From contig NZ_JBHUER010000002.1 in NCBI RefSeq assembly GCF_042681025.1, positions 371,651-435,650 on the forward strand: a DNA stretch of 64,000 nt. Direction: 5' to 3'. This document shows positions 29,974 through 42,179 of the stretch, one piece after another (within the stretch, counting starts at the first letter, position 1; each line of letters opens with the position of its first letter). The position numbers were made by a program, and so were the translations under genes. Under the pieces are notes generated by a model. The model saw nothing but the letters and a program-made list of their open reading frames with translations, did not search any database and was not told where the DNA came from. This DNA is from Methylopila henanensis. Lineage in GTDB: Bacteria > Pseudomonadota > Alphaproteobacteria > Rhizobiales > Methylopilaceae.

Positions 29974-32057
29974 ACCACGATGAGGCCGTTCTTTCGCTCG
30001 CCCGCCGCGCCGGTTTCTCAGTCGACTGGATCGACCAGACCGGACGCAAGCAGACCGTAACCCCGGACAGGCTGCGCCGGCTGCTGGAAGCGATGGGTCT
30101 TCCCTGCGAAACCAGCGCCGACGCGGCGGAGTCGATCCATCGGCTTGACGCGCTCGACGCCGCGCGCCCGGCGCTCGTCACCGCCCGCGTCGGCGAGGCT
30201 TTCGCGCTGAAGGCGCCGGCCGGCGCAGCGGCCCGATTCGTCCGCGAGGACGGCGCCTCGTTCGATCTGACTCTCGGAGACGCCGGCGGCGGCCGCGCGT
30301 TGATGCGCGCCGTGCTCGAGCCCGGCTATCACCGGCTACTGATCGGCGATGAGGAGACCATTCTAGCGGTCGCGCCGCCAAGCGGGCCGAGCGTCGTCAC
30401 CGCCGGCGGCGGGCGGCGGATGTGGGGGCTTGCGGCGCAGGTCTACGGACTGACGCGCTCCGGCGACGGCGGCATTGGCGACCTCGGAGGCGTCGCCGCG
30501 CTCGCGGAGGTCGCGGCGCACGCAGGCGCCGACGCGCTGGCGCTGTCTCCGCTGCACGCCGGCTTCACCGCCGACCCACACCATTTCGGCCCCTACTCAC
30601 CGTCAAGCCGCCTGTTCCTCAATCCGCTCAACGGCGATCCCGACTTCCTGTTCGGGGAAGAGCGGGTCGCAGCGGCCTCAGACCTCGCGGGCGTCGCGGG
30701 CGTCCGCGCGCTTCATGAGCGCGCGGCCCTGATCGACTGGCCGGACGCGGCTCACGCGAAGCTCGCCACGCTGCGCGCGCTCTACGAAAGCTTCCGTGAC
30801 TTCGAACTCGCCGAGGCGACGCCCGGTCGTCTCGCCGCGGATTTCGCCGCGTTCCGCGCCGAGGGCGGCGCGCTGCTCGAGGAGCACGCACGGTTCGAGA
30901 CGCTGCACGGCGCCCGTTTCGCCGCCGACGCTGGGCAGTGGAGCTGGCGCCGCTGGCCCGAGCCGCTGAGAAACCCCGCGAGCGCGGAAGTGGCGGCCTT
31001 CGCGGCCGAGCACGGCGACACGGTGACGTTCCACGTCTTCCTGCAATGGATCGCGGACCGCTCCTTCGCCGCGGCCCAGAAGGTCGCGCGCGGCGCGGGC
31101 ATGGCGATCGGGCTGATCTCCGATCTCGCGGTCGGCATGGACGCCGGCGGCAGCCACGCGTGGGGCCGGCAGGACGACGTGCTGGTGGGCCTCTCGGTCG
31201 GCGCTCCGCCGGACCTGTTCAATGCCGGCGGCCAGGCCTGGGGCCTCGCCACCTTCTCGCCCATCGCGCTGAAAAAGAGCGGTTTCGCCCCGTTCCTCGC
31301 CACGCTGCGCGCCTGCATGAAGAACGCGGGCGGCGTGCGCATCGACCACGCCATGGGGCTGACGCGGCTCTGGATGATCCCCGAGAACGAGGGCGCAGAA
31401 AACGGAGCCTACCTCGCCTACCCGGCCGACGACATGCTCCGCCTCGTCGCGCTCGAATCCCACCGCAACCGCGCGGTCGTGGTCGGCGAAGACCTCGGCA
31501 CGGTGCCGGACGGCTTCCGCGAGCGGCTTGCGGCGACGGGAATAGCCGGCATGCGCGTGCTGCAGTTCGAGCGCGACGGCGCGCGGTTCTATCCGCCGGA
31601 CTATTATCCCGACGACGCGCTCGCGATGACCACGACCCACGACCTGCCGACCACCGCCGGCTGGTGGCGGGGGGCCGACATCGATCTCCGCGCCGGCATC
31701 GCGGGCGACCAGTTCGGCGAAACGGCGGCGAACGACCACGCCACGCGCGCCGAGGACAGGAAGAAGCTCTGGGCCGCCTTTGCCGCGGCGGGGGTCGCCG
31801 AGGGCGCCCCGCCGCCGCAGGAGGAGCCTGACGCGGCCCTCGACGCTGCCGTGAGCTTCCTCGCTTTGACGCCTTCGAAGCTCGCGCTCCTCCCCCTCGA
31901 GGACGCACTCGGGCAGACCGAGCAGCCAAACCTGCCCGGCACCCTCGACGAACACCCCAATTGGCGACGCCGGCTCCCCGCGCCGGCCCCCGAGCTTCTC
32001 GCCGCGCACGCGGCGAAGGACCGGCTCGCCAGCCTGAACCGGAGACGAGACCCGTGA
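29970..32057 (+). CDS. malQ: 4-alpha-glucanotransferase MalQ
   Basis: A 695-residue GH77 amylomaltase that disproportionates malto-oligosaccharides. The start is GTG in a GTGA overlap with treZ. The N-terminal part (to ~140) is the MalQ-specific sandwich region. The catalytic barrel has GVRIDHAMGLTRLWMIPE, VVGEDLGTVPDGF and TTTHDLPTTAGWW. In this operon it would recycle short oligosaccharides left by GlgX and TreY into chains long enough for GlgP or TreY. It overlaps treY by 4 bp. Confidence 0.95.
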   Translation: MNHDEAVLSLARRAGFSVDWIDQTGRKQTVTPDRLRRLLEAMGLPCETSADAAESIHRLDALDAARPALVTARVGEAFALKAPAGAAARFVREDGASFDLTLGDAGGGRALMRAVLEPGYHRLLIGDEETILAVAPPSGPSVVTAGGGRRMWGLAAQVYGLTRSGDGGIGDLGGVAALAEVAAHAGADALALSPLHAGFTADPHHFGPYSPSSRLFLNPLNGDPDFLFGEERVAAASDLAGVAGVRALHERAALIDWPDAAHAKLATLRALYESFRDFELAEATPGRLAADFAAFRAEGGALLEEHARFETLHGARFAADAGQWSWRRWPEPLRNPASAEVAAFAAEHGDTVTFHVFLQWIADRSFAAAQKVARGAGMAIGLISDLAVGMDAGGSHAWGRQDDVLVGLSVGAPPDLFNAGGQAWGLATFSPIALKKSGFAPFLATLRACMKNAGGVRIDHAMGLTRLWMIPENEGAENGAYLAYPADDMLRLVALESHRNRAVVVGEDLGTVPDGFRERLAATGIAGMRVLQFERDGARFYPPDYYPDDALAMTTTHDLPTTAGWWRGADIDLRAGIAGDQFGETAANDHATRAEDRKKLWAAFAAAGVAEGAPPPQEEPDAALDAAVSFLALTPSKLALLPLEDALGQTEQPNLPGTLDEHPNWRRRLPAPAPELLAAHAAKDRLASLNRRRDP

Positions 32058-34693
32058 CCGCAGCGCCGCCGCCCCCGCCCGCTCCCCCGCGGGCCACGAT
32101 GCGCCTGCAGTTCCACAAGGACTTCACCTTCGCGGACGCCATCCCGCTGGTCGGCTACCTCAAGGCGCTCGGGATCAGCCACCTCTACTCGTCGCCGATC
32201 CTGACCGCCCGCGCGGGCTCGATGCACGGCTATGACGTGGTCGACCCGACCACCGTGAACCCGGAGCTCGGCGGCGAAGACGGCTTCCGGGCTCTGGTCG
32301 CCGCTCTGCGCGCGGAAGGGCTCGGCGTCATCGTCGACATCGTCCCGAACCACATGGCGGTCGGCAAGGACGACAACGCCTGGTGGCTCGACGTTCTTAC
32401 CTACGGACGCGGCAGTCGGTTCGCGCATTTCTTCGACATCGACTGGGAGCCGGCCGATCCCGTGCTCCACGGCAAGATCCTGCTGCCGACGCTCGGCTCG
32501 ACCTACGGCGAAGCGTTGCGCAACGGCGACCTGCAGATCACGCGCGAAGGCAAGCGCGGGGGCCTCGTGGTGCGTTACGCCGACCACATGTTTCCGCTGC
32601 GCCCCGAAGACCGGTACGAGATCGAAAGCGTCGGCCTCGAGGCCTACGATCCCGCGACGGACGAGGGGCGCGAGCGCTTTCACGCCTTGCTCGAGAAGCA
32701 GAACTGGCGGCTCGCGCACTGGATGGTCGCGGGCGACGAAATAAACTGGCGCCGATTCTTCGACGTGAACGAGCTTGCGGGCCTGCGCATCGCCGACCCG
32801 GCCGTGTTCGAGGCGACCCATGAGCTGCTGCTACGGCTCTATGGCGAAGGGTTGATCGACGGCTTCCGCGTCGACCACATCGACGGCCTGATGGACCCCG
32901 GCGGCTACGCCCGCCGCCTGCGGGAGCATCTCGACGCGGTCCAGCGCGACCGGCCGGGACCGCTGGCCGATCAGCGCGCCTATCTCGTGATCGAGAAGAT
33001 TCTGGGCCCCGGCGAAGAGCTCGCCTCGGACTGGGCGGTGGACGGCGCGAGCGGCTACGACTTCATGGACGACGTCAGCGCGCTTCTGCACGACGCCGCC
33101 GGCGAAGCCCCGCTCGCCGCGTTCTGGGCCGAAGTGAGCGGGCGGCCGGCCGACTTTCACGCCGAGGAGGAGATCGCGCGCCGGGAGATCCTCGACCGCT
33201 CCTTCTCCGCCCAGCTCGACCAGGCCGCTCAGGCGCTGCATCAGGTGGCGCGGCTCGACTACGACACGCGCGACACGCCGCGCGCCGCGATCCGCCGGGC
33301 GCTGGTCGAGCTGCTGGCGCACTTCCCCGCCTACCGCACCTACGCCAACGCCGCCGAACCACGCAGTGAGGCCGATCGGGCGCTGTTCGAGCGCGCGATG
33401 GCGAAGGCGCGCCAGTCCATCCTGCCGGCCGACCTCAACGTGCTGGAGTTGCTCGACGGCTGGCTCGGCGGCGCGGTCGGCCCCGAAGACCAGCGCCTGC
33501 TGCGCGACAAGGCCATCCGTCGCTTCCAGCAGCTTTCGGCGCCGGTCGCCGCGAAGGCGGTGGAGGACACCGCGTTCTATCGCTACGGCAAGCTCGTCTC
33601 CCGCACCGACGTCGGTTTCGACGTGGCGACCTTTGCGATCGACGTCCCTACGTTCCACGCCCGGACCGCCGCCCGCGCCCGCGCCTTTCCCGACGCGATG
33701 CTTACGACGGCGACCCATGACCACAAGCGCGGCGAGGACGTGCGCGCCCGCGTCGCGGTGCTGAGCGAGATTCCGGAGGAGTGGATCGCGACCGCGCGAC
33801 GCTGGCGCGAACTCGCTGAGCCGCTGCGCGCTCCCGACGCGCCGTCGGCCGCCGACGAACTGATCCTGTTCCAGATTCTTGTGGGAGCATGGCCGGACGA
33901 ACTGTCTCCGGACGACGCCGAGGGCTGCGCGGCCTTCGCCGAACGCGTCGCGGGCTGGCAGCTCAAGGCGATGCGCGAAGCCAAGCTCGCGACCGACTGG
34001 TCGGCTCCGAACGAAGCGTATGAGGCCGCGGCGAGGCGTTTGCTGGACGGCGTCCTGACCGGCGGGGACGCCACGCTCCGCCGCGCGATCGCGACCTTCG
34101 CCGAGCGGATCGGCGCGGCGGGCGCCGCGAACGGCCTCCTGCAGACCCTGCTGAAGCTCACCATACCAGGCGTGCCCGACACCTATCAGGGCACGGAGTT
34201 CTGGGACCTGACACTGGTCGATCCGGACAACCGGCGGCCCGTCGATTACGCCGCCCGCGCGGATGCGCTCGCGCGGGAAGAAACCGCCGGCGCGGCGGCG
34301 GCCCATTGGCGCGACGGCGCGGTCAAGCAGGCGCTGATCGCGGCGGTCCTTGGCGAACGCGCCCGCCGGCCGTCTCTGTTCGCCCGCGGCGCCTACGAAC
34401 CTCTCACGGTCGACGGTCCTGTCGCCGACGACGTCATTGCCTTCGCCCGTTCGCTCGAAGGTGAGACTGCCGTCGTGATCGGCCTGCGCGCCACCGCCGG
34501 CCGGCTGGCCGCGGACGGGTCGCTCGCGCCCGACGCCATCGCCTTGCGCGACACGACTGTCTCCCTGCCGTCACAGCTTGCGGGAAAGACGCTGATCGAC
34601 CGGCTGACGGGACGGAGGCTCGAACCAGGCGGCGCACTGCAACTGACGGAATTGACTGAGCTTTCCCTCGCCCTGTTGGTCGCGACGGACTGA
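32054..34693 (+). CDS. treY: Malto-oligosyltrehalose synthase TreY
   Basis: An 879-residue GH13_26 enzyme that isomerises the reducing-end alpha-1,4 bond of malto-oligosaccharides to the alpha,alpha-1,1 bond of trehalose. It starts with GTG in the GTGA overlap with malQ, after which a Pro/Ala stretch precedes MRLQFHKDFTFADAI, the usual TreY start; the ATG there (32099) is an alternative. Motifs: GFRVDHIDGLMDPGGYA, YLVIEKILGPGEEL, TATHDHKRGEDVRAR and the late IPGVPDTYQGTEFWD. The product is the substrate of TreZ, encoded two genes upstream. Confidence 0.95.
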   Translation: MTAAPPPPPAPPRATMRLQFHKDFTFADAIPLVGYLKALGISHLYSSPILTARAGSMHGYDVVDPTTVNPELGGEDGFRALVAALRAEGLGVIVDIVPNHMAVGKDDNAWWLDVLTYGRGSRFAHFFDIDWEPADPVLHGKILLPTLGSTYGEALRNGDLQITREGKRGGLVVRYADHMFPLRPEDRYEIESVGLEAYDPATDEGRERFHALLEKQNWRLAHWMVAGDEINWRRFFDVNELAGLRIADPAVFEATHELLLRLYGEGLIDGFRVDHIDGLMDPGGYARRLREHLDAVQRDRPGPLADQRAYLVIEKILGPGEELASDWAVDGASGYDFMDDVSALLHDAAGEAPLAAFWAEVSGRPADFHAEEEIARREILDRSFSAQLDQAAQALHQVARLDYDTRDTPRAAIRRALVELLAHFPAYRTYANAAEPRSEADRALFERAMAKARQSILPADLNVLELLDGWLGGAVGPEDQRLLRDKAIRRFQQLSAPVAAKAVEDTAFYRYGKLVSRTDVGFDVATFAIDVPTFHARTAARARAFPDAMLTTATHDHKRGEDVRARVAVLSEIPEEWIATARRWRELAEPLRAPDAPSAADELILFQILVGAWPDELSPDDAEGCAAFAERVAGWQLKAMREAKLATDWSAPNEAYEAAARRLLDGVLTGGDATLRRAIATFAERIGAAGAANGLLQTLLKLTIPGVPDTYQGTEFWDLTLVDPDNRRPVDYAARADALAREETAGAAAAHWRDGAVKQALIAAVLGERARRPSLFARGAYEPLTVDGPVADDVIAFARSLEGETAVVIGLRATAGRLAADGSLAPDAIALRDTTVSLPSQLAGKTLIDRLTGRRLEPGGALQLTELTELSLALLVATD

Positions 34694-34851
34694 CGCGCCG
34701 GTCGTTCGTCGTATGTCAATCTGTCGACTTCGTGGTTCAATCGAATCGTTCTAGGCGGCGTCTCGGGGGAGAACCGGCCCATGGCCGGATCGCCGTTGCG
34801 GTGAGCGCACATTGCGCGCGCCGCCGGACAGACCGTCGGGGAATGACGTCG

Positions 34852-35082
34852 ATGAGCACATTCAAGATTCCGTTGTCGGGGCAGGACGCCGAACTGATCG
34901 CGCAGGCCCTCGACGTCTACGCCACGACGCTGATGTGCGCGCCGCTGGGCCTTGGCCTCGAATTGCTCGTGGACGTGCGCGAGCTGCGTGACCGCATCGC
35001 GGCGGCGTCCGACGAACACGAGGCGGCGCGGGACGCGTCGACCGCGGCCGGCGGGAACGTGGTGGCGTTCGCGCGCGCCTGA
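34852..35082 (+). CDS. Small conserved-looking protein of unknown function between treY and glgP
   Basis: A 76-residue soluble, mostly helical protein (MSTFKIPLSGQDAELIAQAL...), acidic and with one Cys. The ATG at 34852 has GGGGA about nine bases upstream; an in-frame ATG three codons earlier sits too close to that site. I recognise no domain. Codon use matches its neighbours (strong third-position GC), which supports real coding. It stands alone between two operon segments (158 bp before, 127 bp after). Confidence 0.55.
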   Translation: MSTFKIPLSGQDAELIAQALDVYATTLMCAPLGLGLELLVDVRELRDRIAAASDEHEAARDASTAAGGNVVAFARA

Positions 35083-35209
35083 TCGCGCGAGGCGACCGCG
35101 GCGAGTTTTTTCGTTCGATCCCGCATCGCAGCATTGCCAAGCCGAGGTCGTGCGTGCCTGACTGGCGCGATCGCGCCGGTGCGGGCGCCGCGACTGAGGG
35201 AGACCTCGC

Positions 35210-37720
<2,511 letters not shown>

Positions 37721-37762
37721 GACGGCGTCCGGATTTCCGCTAGCATGAAGCAACCGGCGCGC

Positions 37763-37788
37763 GCCGCTCCCTCGGCCGGGGGAGCGGC
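37763..37788 (+). terminator. Hairpin in the glgP-glgC gap
   Basis: A perfect 9-bp stem, GCCGCTCCC (37763-37771) with GGGAGCGGC (37780-37788), closes an 8-base loop. It begins 43 bp after the glgP stop and ends 39 bp before the glgC start. There is no U-tract, so a partial terminator or RNA-processing/stability element that uncouples glgP from glgC levels is as likely as full termination. Confidence 0.4.
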
Positions 37789-37827
37789 GACGACGACCGG
37801 ACCACAACGTGTGAGAGGAACGCCGCC

Positions 37828-39090
37828 ATGTCCGCCAAAGCGCCGCTCGGCCCGCCCTACGCCCGCGGGGCGATGGCCTATGTGCTCGCCGGCGGCCGCG
37901 GCTCGCGCCTGATGGAGCTGACGGACCGCCGCGCCAAGCCCGCGGTCTATTTCGGCGGCAAGACCCGCATCATCGACTTCGCGCTCTCGAACGCGCTGAA
38001 CTCCGGCATCCGGCGTATCGGCGTCGCCACGCAGTACAAGGCGCACAGCCTGATCCGCCACCTGCAGCGCGGCTGGAACTTCTTCCGCACCGAGCGCAAC
38101 GAGAGCTTCGACGTGCTGCCCGCCAGCCAGCGGGTCTCCGAGGAAGCCTGGTATCTCGGCACCGCCGACGCCGTCTACCAGAACCTCGACATCATCGAGG
38201 ACTACGCGCCGCGCCACATGGTGATCCTCGCGGGCGACCACATCTACAAGATGGACTACGAACTTATGCTCGCGCAGCACGTCGAGAGCGGCGCCGACGT
38301 CACGGTCGGCTGTCTCGAGGTCGCCCGCTCCGAGGCCTCCGGCTTCGGCGTGATGCACATCGACGAAAACGACCGGATCATCGACTTCCTGGAGAAGCCG
38401 GCGGACCCGCCCGCCATGCCCGGCAAGCCGGACGTCTCGCTCGCGAGCATGGGCATCTACGTCTTCGACACGCCGTTCCTGTTCGATCTGCTGCGCAAGG
38501 ACGCGGAAGACCCAAACTCGTCCCACGACTTCGGCAAGGACATCATCCCGGAGATCGTGAAGGGCGGAAAAGCGGTGGCGCACCACTTCGCCCACTCCTG
38601 CGTGCGCTCCAGCACCGAAGAGGAGCCCTATTGGCGCGACGTGGGCACGGTCGACGCCTATTTCGAGGCCAACATCGACCTGACGGACTTCGTGCCCGCG
38701 CTCGACCTCTACGACACCGAATGGCCGATCTGGACCTTCGCCGAGATCACCCCGCCGGCGAAGTTCATCCACGACAAGGACGACCGCCGCGGACGCGCGA
38801 TCTCCTCGCTCGTGTCCGGCGGCTGCATCGTCTCGGGCGCGGGCGTCAAGGAATCGCTGCTCTTCACCGGCGTGCGGGTGAACTCCTACGCTGACGTCGA
38901 GCGCGCGGTCATCCTGCCTTACGTGGAGATCGGCCGGCACGCGCGCCTCAGCAACGTGGTCATCGACCGCGGCGTCGCGATTCCGGAAAAGCTGGTCGTC
39001 GGCGAGGATCCCGAACTCGACGCTCGGCGCTTCCGCCGCACGAGCAAAGGCGTGTGCCTGATCACGCAGTCGATGATCGACCAGCTGTGA
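37828..39090 (+). CDS. glgC: Glucose-1-phosphate adenylyltransferase (ADP-glucose pyrophosphorylase) GlgC
   Basis: A 420-residue enzyme that makes ADP-glucose from glucose-1-phosphate and ATP, usually the controlled step of glycogen synthesis. The nucleotidyltransferase start reads VLAGGRGSRLMELTDRRAKPAVYFGGK; IDFALSNALNSGIRRIGVATQYKAHS and the substrate segment FLEKPADPP follow. The C-terminal left-handed beta-helix ends with VVIDRGVAIPE. A GAGAGGA ribosome site precedes the ATG. It is 7 bp from glgA, so the two form a pair. Confidence 0.97.
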   Translation: MSAKAPLGPPYARGAMAYVLAGGRGSRLMELTDRRAKPAVYFGGKTRIIDFALSNALNSGIRRIGVATQYKAHSLIRHLQRGWNFFRTERNESFDVLPASQRVSEEAWYLGTADAVYQNLDIIEDYAPRHMVILAGDHIYKMDYELMLAQHVESGADVTVGCLEVARSEASGFGVMHIDENDRIIDFLEKPADPPAMPGKPDVSLASMGIYVFDTPFLFDLLRKDAEDPNSSHDFGKDIIPEIVKGGKAVAHHFAHSCVRSSTEEEPYWRDVGTVDAYFEANIDLTDFVPALDLYDTEWPIWTFAEITPPAKFIHDKDDRRGRAISSLVSGGCIVSGAGVKESLLFTGVRVNSYADVERAVILPYVEIGRHARLSNVVIDRGVAIPEKLVVGEDPELDARRFRRTSKGVCLITQSMIDQL

Positions 39091-39097
39091 GCCGCCG

Positions 39098-40540
39098 ATG
39101 ACCGCCGTCCTTTCCGTCGCCTCCGAAGCCTATCCGCTCGTCAAGACCGGTGGGCTGGCCGACGTCGTCGGCGCGCTTCCCGGGGCCCTCGCCCCGCACG
39201 GCGTCGCCGTCCGGACGCTGCTTCCGGGCTACCCTTCGGTTCTTTCCGCCATGCCCGGCGGGGAGGTGGTGGCGCATTTCGACGACCTGTTCGGCGGACC
39301 GGCCGAGATCGTGGCCGCCTCGCCGCGCGGGCTCGACGTGCTCGCGATCGACGCGCCTCATCTCTTCGCCCGCCAGGGCAACCCCTATGTCGGGCCTGAC
39401 GGTCGCGACTGGGACGATAACGCCCTGCGTTTCGCGGCTGTAGGCAAGGTCGCGGCCGAGATCGGACGGGGCGCCGCAGGATTGCCGGCGCCGGATATAG
39501 TGCATATGCACGATTGGCAGGCGGGCCTCGCCGCCGCCTACCTCGCCTTCGCGCCCCATCCGCGGCCGAAGACGGTCGCGACCATCCACAACATGGCCTT
39601 CCAGGGCTGGTTTCCGGCTTCTGTCTTCGGCGCGCTCGGCCTGCCCGAAGCGGCCTTCGGGATTGACGGCGTCGAGTATTTCGGCGGCGTCGGCTACCTC
39701 AAGGCCGCGCTCCAGTTCGCAGACCGCATCACCACCGTCTCGCCGAGCTACGCCGCCGAGATCATGGAGCCGGACGGCGGGCTCGGGCTCGACGGGCTGC
39801 TGCGCGCCCGCGCCGACGTCGTCTCGGGCGTCCTGAACGGCGTCGACGTCGAGGTCTGGAACCCCGAGACCGACCCGACCCTGGCCTCGCCCTACTCCGC
39901 CGCCAATCCCGGCGGCAGGGAAGCGAACCGCCGTGCGCTGGCGCAGGAGTTCGGGCTCGACGTGGGCGACGGCGTGCTGTTCGCGGTCATCAGCCGCCTG
40001 TCGAGCCAGAAAGGTCTCGACCTGCTCGCCGACGCCATACCCACGCTTCTCGGCGTCGGCGGCACGCTCGCGCTCGTCGGCGCGGGCGAATCCTGGCTCG
40101 AAGAACGCTTCAGCCGCCTCGCGGCGGAGCATCCCGGGCGGATCGGCGTCTTCATCGGCTACGACGAGCGCAAGGCGCATCTCGTGCAGGCCGGCGCGGA
40201 CGCGCTGCTGGTGCCCTCGCGCTTCGAGCCCTGCGGCCTGACGCAGCTCTGCGCGCTCCGCTACGGCGCCCTGCCGGTGGTCTCACGCGTCGGCGGCCTC
40301 GCCGACACCGTCATCGACGCCAACCCGGCTGCGATCGCCGCCGGCGTCGCGACCGGCGTCCAGTTCTCACCGACGACTCAGGGCGCGCTGGAGGCGGCGC
40401 TTCGCCGGACCGCGGCGCTGCACGCCGACCGCGACCTCTGGACCCGCATCCAGAGCAACGGCATGCGTTCCGACGTGTCGTGGGACGCATCCGCCCGTAC
40501 TTACGCCAGACTTTATGCGGAACTTGCGCGGACGACGTGA
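39098..40540 (+). CDS. glgA: Glycogen synthase GlgA (ADP-glucose dependent)
   Basis: A 480-residue GT5 enzyme that adds glucose from ADP-glucose to growing alpha-1,4-glucan. The ADP-glucose motif KTGGLADVVGALPGAL is close to the N-terminus, VHMHDWQAGLA and the acceptor region follow, and the C-terminal Rossmann half shows SRLSSQKGLDLL and PSRFEPCGLTQL with the nucleotide-contact Glu. With GlgC it provides the classical route that runs in parallel to GlgE in this cluster. It is the last gene of the glycogen block. Confidence 0.97.
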   Translation: MTAVLSVASEAYPLVKTGGLADVVGALPGALAPHGVAVRTLLPGYPSVLSAMPGGEVVAHFDDLFGGPAEIVAASPRGLDVLAIDAPHLFARQGNPYVGPDGRDWDDNALRFAAVGKVAAEIGRGAAGLPAPDIVHMHDWQAGLAAAYLAFAPHPRPKTVATIHNMAFQGWFPASVFGALGLPEAAFGIDGVEYFGGVGYLKAALQFADRITTVSPSYAAEIMEPDGGLGLDGLLRARADVVSGVLNGVDVEVWNPETDPTLASPYSAANPGGREANRRALAQEFGLDVGDGVLFAVISRLSSQKGLDLLADAIPTLLGVGGTLALVGAGESWLEERFSRLAAEHPGRIGVFIGYDERKAHLVQAGADALLVPSRFEPCGLTQLCALRYGALPVVSRVGGLADTVIDANPAAIAAGVATGVQFSPTTQGALEAALRRTAALHADRDLWTRIQSNGMRSDVSWDASARTYARLYAELARTT

Positions 40541-40576
40541 CGCTGCGGCGGTGGAGCGCATCCCTGCCTCGTTTTG

Positions 40577-40605
40577 TTGCGTTTGCGAAGGTGCTCAAAT
40601 AAGAA
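40577..40605 (+). promoter_or_regulatory. Possible promoter of ugd
   Basis: In the 153-bp glgA-ugd gap, TTGCGT (40577-40582) and TAAGAA (40600-40605) are 17 bp apart in a locally AT-rich stretch, followed by an 88-base leader. Matches to the sigma-70 consensus are only partial. Confidence 0.3.
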
Positions 40606-40693
40606 ACATTCGTCGCGCAGAGCGACGTAACGGGCGCGGCTTCGTGCTGGCGTCGGCAGATGAACGCAAGATGACTTCCCTGGGGGATTGCGC

Positions 40694-42001
40694 ATGCGCG
40701 TGACGATGATCGGTTCAGGCTATGTCGGGCTCGTGTCCGGCGCATGCTTCGCGGACTTCGGCCACGAAGTGACCTGCGTCGACCTGGACCAGGCCAAGAT
40801 CGACGGACTGAAGCGCGGAGTCATGCCCATCTTCGAGCCGGGCCTCGACGATCTCGTCGCCCGCAACGTCGAGGCCGGCCGCCTCACCTTCACCACCGAG
40901 CTCGCGCCCGCCGTGAAGGACGCGGCGGTGGTGTTCATCGCGGTCGGCACGCCGTCCCGTCGCGGCGACGGCCACGCCGACCTCACCTACGTCTATGAAG
41001 CGGCGCGCCAGATCGGCCAGGCCGTGACCGGCTTCACCGTCATCGTCGACAAGTCGACGGTCCCAGTCGGCACCGGCGACGAGGTCGAACGCATCCTGAA
41101 GGAAGCCAACCCGAACGCCGACATCTCGGTGGCGTCCAACCCCGAATTCCTCCGCGAAGGCTCGGCCATCGGCGACTTCAAGCGCCCGGACCGCATCGTG
41201 GTCGGGGTCGAGGACGACCGCGCCAAGGACGTGATGGAAGAGCTTTACCGCCCGCTCTACCTCAACGTCGCGCCGCTGGTGTTCACCGGCCGCCGCACCG
41301 CCGAGCTGATCAAGTACGCCGCCAACGCCTTCCTCGCGACCAAGATCACCTTCATCAACGAGATCGCCGATCTCTGCGAGAAGGTCGGCGCCAACGTGCA
41401 GGAGGTCGCCCGCGGCATCGGCCTCGACAACCGCATCGGCTCCAAGTTCCTGCACGCCGGCCCAGGCTTCGGCGGCTCGTGTTTCCCCAAGGACACCCGC
41501 GCCCTCGTGCGGACCGGCCGCGACTACGGCGCGCCGATCAAGATCGTCGAGATGGTCGAGGAGGTGAATGAGGCCCGCAAGCTCGCGATGGCCGAGCGCA
41601 TCATCGCGGCGAGCGGCGGCGACGTCTCCGGCAAGCGCATCGCGGTGCTCGGCCTCGCGTTCAAGCCGAACACCGACGACATGCGCGAGGCGCCCTCGCT
41701 CGCGATCGTTCCGGCGCTGGAGAAGGCCGGCGCCACGGTCGCCGCGTTCGACCCGGAGGCGATGGAGCAGGCCAAGCCGCTGCTGCCGAACGTCGTATAC
41801 GCCGACGACGCCTACTCCGCGATCAAGGACGCCGACGCCCTCGTGATCCTGACCGAGTGGGACCAGTTCCGCGCGCTCGACCTCGCCCGCGTGAAGGCCA
41901 CCCTGAAGGCCCCGATCGTGGTGGACCTGCGCAACGTCTACCGCCCCGACGACATGGCCCAGCGCGGCTTCACCTACAGCGGCATCGGCGCGGCCGGCTG
42001 A
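40694..42001 (+). CDS. ugd: UDP-glucose 6-dehydrogenase
   Basis: A 435-residue NAD-dependent enzyme that oxidises UDP-glucose to UDP-glucuronate for exopolysaccharide or lipid A/LPS sugars. It opens with the Rossmann motif MIGSGYVGLVSG, has DKSTVPVGTGDEV and SNPEFLREGSAI in the first domain, the catalytic Cys C263 in GPGFGGSCFPKDTRAL, and a C-terminal UDP-binding domain with LGLAFKPNTDDMREAPS. The ATG at 40694 is preferred to the TTG two codons upstream. It follows glgA but a promoter-like gap suggests separate control. Confidence 0.96.
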   Translation: MRVTMIGSGYVGLVSGACFADFGHEVTCVDLDQAKIDGLKRGVMPIFEPGLDDLVARNVEAGRLTFTTELAPAVKDAAVVFIAVGTPSRRGDGHADLTYVYEAARQIGQAVTGFTVIVDKSTVPVGTGDEVERILKEANPNADISVASNPEFLREGSAIGDFKRPDRIVVGVEDDRAKDVMEELYRPLYLNVAPLVFTGRRTAELIKYAANAFLATKITFINEIADLCEKVGANVQEVARGIGLDNRIGSKFLHAGPGFGGSCFPKDTRALVRTGRDYGAPIKIVEMVEEVNEARKLAMAERIIAASGGDVSGKRIAVLGLAFKPNTDDMREAPSLAIVPALEKAGATVAAFDPEAMEQAKPLLPNVVYADDAYSAIKDADALVILTEWDQFRALDLARVKATLKAPIVVDLRNVYRPDDMAQRGFTYSGIGAAG

Positions 42002-42023
42002 GCCGGACCACGTCCACTGTGGC

Positions 42024-42045
42024 GCCGGGGCGACAAGGCCCCGGC
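42024..42045 (+). terminator. Hairpin after ugd
   Basis: A perfect 8-bp GC stem, GCCGGGGC (42024-42031) with GCCCCGGC (42038-42045), has a 6-base loop and begins 22 bp after the ugd stop. A second short palindrome of alternating CG follows at once. No U-tract is present, so termination is probable but not certain. Confidence 0.45.
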
Positions 42046-42179
42046 AAACGCGCGCGGCGCGCGTGATCCGTCGCGCCGCGCGGCCCGTCGCGCCCTATCC
42101 TCAGCGCAAGGCGACAAGAAGCCGTCGACGGACAGTGTTCCGTGAACGGCCGCGTTGGGCGTGAGGGCAGGTCGGTTCG

